The position numbers were made by a program, and so were the translations under genes. The notes beneath the pieces are model-generated. The model made no database searches and was not told the origin of the DNA. It saw nothing but the letters and a program-made list of their open reading frames with translations. Source: Carettochelys insculpta (taxonomy: Eukaryota; Chordata; Testudines; Carettochelyidae). From it: a stretch of 64,000 bases of DNA. Numbering within the stretch: the first letter of the stretch is position 1; the number at the start of each line of letters is the position of its first letter. This document shows positions 58,800 to 64,000 of the stretch, piece by piece. The stretch lies in the NCBI RefSeq assembly GCF_033958435.1, contig NC_134137.1, positions 178,821,501-178,885,500 on the forward strand, written 5' to 3'.

Positions 58800-58962
58800 G
58801 ACAGCCATGTCAGACTGTATCGGCAAAAACAACAAGAAGTCTTGTTGCACCTCATAGACTAACAGAATTTTTGGCGCATAAGCTTTTGTGAGCAAAGACC
58901 CGCTTCATCAGATAGATCTATAAGATACCACAGGACTTCTTGTTGTTTAATCTAATACGGTG
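58800..58962 (+). repeat. TTAGTCT-type repeat, copy 3, with an inverted partial copy
   Basis: 58800-58915 reads CAAAAACAACAAGAAGTCTT, CTCATAGACTAACAG, CATAAGCTTTTGTGAGCAAA and CCGCTTCATCAGAT. Immediately after, 58918-58962 reads CTATAAGATACCACAGGACT, TCTTGTTGTTTAATC, the same family in reverse. Confidence 0.65.
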
Positions 58963-59089
58963 AGAGGTTCCTGAAAACCCAGTTCAACATAGGTGAAGTT
59001 CGACCAATCCCAGAGAATCAGAAACTTACCCACAGTTCAATTGATATTTCTGATCTTGCACTGCTAGACAATCCTTAGTGAACTAAGAA

Positions 59090-59215
59090 TCTATCTCTTC
59101 ATATAGTCTGTCTGTCTGTCTGTGAGTCTGTTTGTTCAAGAACTCCTCCTAAACTGAAAGAGTCAGGACCACCAAATTTGGAACACATCTTCCTCTTACC
59201 TAATTTAAACTAGGG
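59090..59215. repeat. Interspersed repeat with (CTGT)n, copy 2
   Basis: Carries the same (CTGT)n-GAGTCTGTTTGTTCAAGAAC passage as 8200-8240, then CACCAAATTTGGAACACATC. Confidence 0.6.
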
Positions 59216-59959
59216 TCAGATGTTTGGTTCTTCCCAAAAAGGGGAAATGCCAGGAATGGGACTGTTTTCTATAACAGTGCCGCAGAAAAAAACCTGGGGA
59301 ATACAGTGAGTGAAAGGCTGGATATGAATCAACAGTGTGTCCTTGTAGCCAAGAAGGCTAATGGCATATTGGGATGAATTGGGAGGAGCATTTCCAGCAG
59401 AAATAGAGAAGTTATTATTCCCCTCTGTTCGGCACTGGTGAGGCCTCACCTGGAGTATTGCGTCCAGTTCTGGGCCCTCCATTATAGTGTAACCCTTCTG
59501 TTAATGCCAGATGCCTGCCAGAAGGGCCGGGTTCAACTTTTGTGGGGTTTTCCTATCAAGGATACAACCAACCGGCTCGAGCCCCCACCCAGTGGCCTGG
59601 GACAATTTCACCCCCGTGCTGGGTGCCTGTAAGGCGGTTCTCCCCCTCCTCGCAAGCGCAGAGTCTGAGATAGAAATGGCTTGTTTAATGACCGTAACCT
59701 ACCCCAAGGTTACAGCGACACATGCAGACACATATCTCAGCACAGAAGAGACAAAACCCCTTTTACCCAGATACCATCCCCATATGCAGTGGAACCCAGG
59801 CTCTTGCTGGGGCTCTTGGCCCTTTTCCACACACACACAGTTACAGGGTGTACCCTCTGCGGTGCAGTCCCAAACTGAAAGCCCACAGATACATCACCAG
59901 GGCAATACTAGCTGTCCACTTGTCTGTAGCCTCCCCTTGCTGTCACCAGCCGTCTGCCA

Positions 59960-60085
59960 GTCGCCGTCGTCTGCCGCCGCTCCTACCAGCCGCCCACTGG
60001 TCACTGTCATCTACTGCCGCCGCCGCTCCTACCGGCCGGTTGCCGTCATCTGCCGCCGCTCCTACCGGCCGCCCGCTGGTCCTGC
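59960..60085. repeat. GC-rich minisatellite in the LTR
   Basis: Three imperfect units of CTGCCGCCGCTCCTACCGGC followed by CGCCCGCTGGTC-like sequence, about 45 bp each. Confidence 0.7.
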
Positions 60086-60175
60086 TGTTGTCCGCCGGGC
60101 CTAACCCCACTGCTTGGGACTGCCCTAAGGCAGAACCCAGTGATTTCAGCTCTGTGTGACCTCAGCTGCCACTCT

Positions 60176-60857
60176 AGCTGCGTCTACACGTGCACGCTAC
60201 TTCGAAGTAGCGGCACCAACTTCGAAATAGCGCCCGTCGCGTCTACACACGTCGGGCGCTATTTGGAAGTTAACTTCGACGTTAGGCGGCGAGACGTCGA
60301 AGTCGCTAACCTCATGAGGAGATAGGAATAGCGCCCTACTTCGACGTTGAACGTCGAAGTAGGGACTGTGTAGACGATCCGCGTCCCGCAACGTCGAAAT
60401 TGCTGGGTCCTCCATGGCGGCCATCAGCTGGGGGGTTGAGAGATGCTCTCTCTCCAGCCCCTGCGGGGCTCTATGGTCACCGTGGGCAGCAGCCCTTAGC
60501 CCAGGGCTTCTGGCTGCTTCTGCGGCAGCTGGGGATCTATGCTGCAGGCACAGGGTCTGCAACCAGTTGTCAGCTCTGTGGATCTTGTGTTGTTTAGTGC
60601 AACTGTGTCTGGGAGGGGCCCTTTAAGGGAGCAGCTGGCTGTTCAGTCCGCCCTGTGACCCTGTCTGCAGCTGTGCCTGGCATCCCTATTTCGATGTGTG
60701 CTGCTTTGACGTGTAGACGTTCCCTCGCTGCGCCTATTTCGATGTTGGGCTGAGCAACGTCGAAGTTGAACATCGACGTTGCCGGCCCTGGAGGATGTGT
60801 AGACGTTATTCATCGAAATAGACTATTTCGATGTTGGCTGCACGTGTAGACATAGCC
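60176..60857 (-). mobile_element. Non-autonomous Harbinger derivative, copy 3 (682 bp)
   Basis: Ends AGCTGCGTCTACACGTG and (reverse complement) GGCTATGTCTACACGTG; TCT flanks both sides (60173-60175, 60858-60860). Same structure and length as copy 1. Retains many CpGs (TCGACG, GCGGC, TTCGAA), which suggests it is comparatively young. A perfect 27-bp palindrome lies at 60336-60362. Confidence 0.94.
60336..60362. repeat. Perfect 27-bp subterminal palindrome
   Basis: CTACTTCGACGTT, one central base, AACGTCGAAGTAG. The same palindrome with few changes is in the 4.1-kb element near 23709-23735 and in the other two derivatives. Confidence 0.9.
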
Positions 60858-61818
60858 TCTGTGATTTTAGCGCTTGGTATTTCTAGTGTGGGTTTTCACA
60901 AACACCCTAGTAGCCAGCTCTATCTTTCAACAGGTGGGGAGGGTTAGTCAAGCCAGGCTTATAGCTATATGGCCAAAGCACAGGCAGGGCCAAGGCACTC
61001 AGCAAGCTGGTTCAACCAGTACCCCTCCCCTTCTCTCTCACAATGCTTTAAACCAGGGAGCCCTGTGGAATCAATGTCTTACACAGCTAAGGCAACTGCC
61101 CTGTCCCCCACAACAACCCAGAGCATTGGTGAGATTTCACAACTCCCGCATTAAGTGTCTGCTTAAATTGTGATTTTACAACTACATGTTTACAATAGAC
61201 CAAATCTCATGGCTTACTTGCTACCCATTAGGCTTTGCCTGAAAAGGTATCACACATGCACACCTTTGCATTCTTATGCAGATGACCTCTGGGAGACTCA
61301 TTCCTCCCAGCCTTTAGCAGCACTGCATTCCTTCTGCCACATTCCCTACAATAGAAAGGATGTGGTTGCGTTGGAGCGGGTCCATTGGAGGCAACAAAAA
61401 TTATTAGGGGGCTGGAGTACACGAGAGAGGGACTTGGGCTTATTTAATTGGCGGACAAGAAGAGTGATGGGTGATTTAATAGCAGCCTTCAACATTCTGA
61501 AGGGGAGCTCTAAAGAGAAGGGTGGGAAACTGTCCTCAGTAGTGTCAGACAGCAGAACAAGGAGCAATGGTCTGAAGTTGAAAAGGGAGAGATGCAGGTT
61601 GGATATTAGGAAACACTACTTCACCAGGAGGGTGGTGAAGCACTGGAGTGAGTTACTGAGAGAAGTGGTGGAATTTCCATCCCTAGAGGTTTTTAAGTCC
61701 CGGCTTGGCAAAGTCTTGGCTGGGATTATTTAGTTGGGGTTGATCCTACTTTGGGCAGGGGCTGGACTCGATGACCTCCTGAGGTCCCTTCCAGCCCCAG
61801 GCTCCATGATTCTATGAT

Positions 61819-62650
61819 AACAGGGAAAGGGAGGGGCACAGAGAGAACGGGTGCGATACTGGGAGTAGCCACTGGGGACAGCTGCAGCACTAAGAGAGTG
61901 GTCAGCAGGGCTGGAACTCCACCATCTTGCCTGCAACCACACCAGATCAGTAGCTTCCCTGCCCCAAATCCAGAGCCTGCCCCCCATGGAGAGACTGCAG
62001 GCCATGGGGTAGTGAAGCATTTAAGGGGCAATCACCTCCAGACATTGCTCCTCACAGACAGCCTGCAGGCCATGGGGAGAGGCCAGTGCTGCAGACTGGG
62101 AGCACAGCCCTGGCCCCCAGGAGGAGGCGCTGCCAGAGCAGCACCATCCTTGCCACTACAGGTGGCCCCAGTAAGCCCCCATTCCAGCCTCCTATCCTGA
62201 GCTCCGAGTCCTGCACCACCTTGACTTCTGCATCTGCATCCCCCTACCCTGAGACCCCACCCACTGCCTTCAGCACCCCCACACCTCCCAACTCTCTGCC
62301 CTAAGCCACTCACTCACTTCCCTTCCTCACTCCCAACCCCTCACTCCAGCCTTCATTACCCTTCCTTTTCAAAAATCACAGTCATTGAAATAAAGCATGA
62401 AAGAATGCACAGTTTCATTTATTTTCCAGAAAAAAATGAATCCTTCTGTTAAAGTCCCCAGCAATGCTTAGTACATCTGTTAGTTTATAAATAAAATAAA
62501 AGATGAAAATTACAAATGGTTGACAGCCCAAATACATACAAACGATAGTGAAGACCTTAGATGAGGTCGATAGAAGATAAATTAGACTGATGGCATTCAA
62601 AAGTCTCTCTTATAACTTTCAGAATATTGGAAGGTCCTCAGTCTGTTGTT
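61819..62650. other. Unassigned stretch
   Basis: No gene; C-rich short frames on + between 61814 and 62304 have no family signature. Confidence 0.45.
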
Positions 62651-62815
62651 TCAAAATAACTAGCCTTGTGTCTACATGACACAACTGCAGTTTCAAAATA
62701 AATTTGAAATTGCAGCTGAGTTAATTTGAAATTGGTAAACCTCATTCTACAAGGAATAGCACCTATTTCAAAATAGCTGTTTCAATATAGGTGTTGTTTA
62801 GACAGGGAACAGTGC

Positions 62816-63882
62816 TGTAGTGAGCCGGTATGGCCTCCTGCTGACTTGGAGGCAGAGGAGGCTGCGCAGAGGCCCTGGTGGGTGGGCCCGGAGCCAGAAC
62901 ACCAGTGGCCTGCCCCTCAGAGGGCGGGGCCTAGAGCCAGAAAGGCCAAGGGCGGGGCTCGGGACCCATTAAAGCCTGGGCCTCCGGGCAGGAGGGAACG
63001 CCTCCACAAGCTCCCCGGTGACAGGGGCAGAGGGCCTGCCGCCACCCAGCCGGGTAGGAGGAGCAAGTTCCCAGCAGCCCAGAGCAGCCACAGATCCAGA
63101 TGCCCCAGGGGGACTACCCAGACTTCCCAGACCTGCCAGGACCCTCATGCCAGTGGAGACCCCCCGCCTTGGAGGAAACTCCAGACCCTGCCAGACCAGC
63201 AAGGGTGAGTGACCACGAGGCCCCAGGAGCAGCCTGCCTCAGAGCTCCGGTGGACCCCTGCAGCCCCCAGGCCCAGGATCGCCTCGGGCCCACCGTGCTA
63301 CCACCGCCAGACTACCCCAATGACGTGGACATGAGCGACTGGCTGGAGCTCCCAAAGGTGGACGATCTGGAGGGAGCTGACCCCGTTGGACCCCCTGACC
63401 AGATGGACTGGGACTTTTCCCCTGTGGAAGTAGAGGTAGGAAGTGGCCCGGGGAACGACGCTCCCAAACCCACGGCAGTGTGTTGCGGCCTGGATCCCCA
63501 CTGCCGTGGTCGTGTGTGAGCGACCCCCAGGGCCCCGGGCCGGGTCGCAGTGGAGTGGGAGGGCCTGTGACCCCCTACCCCCTCCTTGACAGGGCCAGCC
63601 CACGCTGGGCCTGTGCTCAAACCCTTGTGCTGCTGCCCCACTCCAAACTGAGGGCTGGGCCTGTGTTGCAAACGCTTGTGAACTGCTGCCCCGCCCTGAA
63701 CCAAGGGCTGGGCCTGTGCTGTAAACTGTGAATTGCTGCCCCACCCTGAACGGAGGGCTGGGCTTGTACTATAAATTGTGAACTGTCGCCCCGCCCTGAA
63801 CGGAGGGCTGGGCTGGTGTTACAACCCTTTTTGGTTGCTGCCCCGCCCTGGGCCAAGGGCTAGGCGTCCCAGGACTCCTACA
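62816..63882. mobile_element. Solo LTR inside the family B element, 1067 bp
   Basis: Ends TGTAGTGAGCCGG and CCAGGACTCCTACA give TGTAG...CTACA. Flanks AGTGC (62811-62815) and AGCGC (63883-63887) are a 5-bp duplication with one change. GC-rich, with CATTAAAGCC near 62968 as a possible TATA-like site. An open frame at 63100-63519 has no recognisable domain. Whether it belongs to a gypsy-type or an endogenous retroviral family is unclear. Confidence 0.72.
63606..63865. repeat. Tandem repeat, about 57-bp unit, five copies, in the LTR
   Basis: Each unit has GCTGCCCCGCCCTGAAC, GGAGGGCTGGGC and TGTAAACTGTGAATT or variants. Units differ by several substitutions. Confidence 0.85.
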
Positions 63883-64000
63883 AGCGCCAATTTTGAAATT
63901 AGCCATAATGTGTCTAATGGCTCTGTTTCAAAACAGCTCTATGTGCGTAGATGCTGTCTTTTGACATATCTAAGTGTTATTTTGAACTACATTTTTGTGT

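Larger units (their letters stand above)
59488..61350 (-). mobile_element. Solo LTR inside CR1, itself interrupted
   Basis: TG...CA ends (TGTAACCCTTCTGTTAATGC ... CATTCCCTACA) with ATAG on both sides (59484-59487, 61351-61354). Without the Harbinger derivative and its duplication it is about 1178 bp. The GGGTTACA end on the minus strand suggests that orientation, as for 38431 and 46393. No retroviral coding region remains. Confidence 0.78.
59226..61818 (+). mobile_element. CR1 LINE split by a solo LTR
   Basis: The left part 59226-59487 has TCGGCACTGGTGAGGCCTCA and TGCGTCCAGTTCTGGGCCCT. The right part 61351-61818 continues ATAGAAAGGATGTGGTTGCG, has the CR1 C-terminal frame ([44 protein letters not shown]-stop) and ends with the CR1 TGATTCTATG terminus. 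The two halves abut exactly when 59488-61350 plus one ATAG copy are removed. Confidence 0.9.
62651..64000. mobile_element. Family B TIR element, split by an LTR; runs off the window
   Basis: Left part 62651-62815 and right part from 63883 match the elements at 1949 and 48473 (AATTGGTAAACCTCATTCTA; CTAATGGCTCTGTTTCAAAA). The far end lies beyond the window. Confidence 0.78.

Noticed and set aside
61814..62313. Pro/Ala-rich frames on both strands as genes
   Set aside because: C-rich low-complexity sequence leaves all frames open; there are no domains or start context.
63100..63519. 139-codon open frame as a host gene
   Set aside because: Lies wholly inside the TG...CA LTR with a 5-bp near-duplication; no recognised domain.
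62820..63600. GC-rich CpG-island-like promoter of a host gene
   Set aside because: The GC-rich segment begins and ends exactly with the LTR.

Overview
The window looks like non-coding vertebrate DNA, intergenic or intronic, and most likely from a turtle. I found no host exon that I can defend. This attribution rests on the repeats: many CR1 LINE fragments, a tRNA-derived SINE with a CR1-like tail, a Penelope-like element, an RTE-like LINE, and above all a dense population of PIF/Harbinger-type DNA transposons with TTCGAA-rich ends. That mix fits my knowledge of chelonian genomes but was not checked against a database; a crocodilian is the main alternative.

Layout. 0.3-4.2 kb is a cluster of terminal-inverted-repeat elements, including a decayed two-gene Harbinger (2520-4192). 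6.0-6.7 kb is the first of three closely related short Harbinger derivatives. 7.8-9.4 kb holds a hAT element and a minus-strand CR1. 11-14.2 kb holds a long palindromic element, a SINE and a Penelope-like GIY-YIG remnant. 15.8-18.9 kb is a minus-strand RTE-like LINE. 19.76-23.90 kb is the centrepiece: a 4.1-kb Harbinger with a DDE transposase gene on + and a Myb/SANT-like gene on -, flanked by a GTA duplication. 24-45 kb is mostly unassigned sequence with scattered hAT, Tc/mariner-like, LTR and microsatellite pieces. 45-64 kb is a nest of CR1 copies broken up by solo LTRs and more Harbinger-type elements.

How the parts relate. The transposase and SANT-like proteins of the 4.1-kb element are broken here, but the element has the two-gene architecture known for PIF/Harbinger, in which both proteins are needed for transposition. 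Three derivatives (6000-6681, 50961-51671, 60176-60857) keep its ends and the start of its transposase gene and have exact 3-bp duplications (TAT, AAG, TCT). At least seven further elements with other interiors carry a similar terminal motif (core GTCTACAC or a near relative) and exact or near-exact 3-bp duplications. The simplest reading, which is inference, is that related Harbinger transposases moved several unrelated-looking short families.

Nested insertions give a relative chronology: Harbinger derivative within a solo LTR within CR1 (59.2-61.8 kb), short element within short element (48.5-49.3 kb), and solo LTR within a short element (62.65-64.0 kb).
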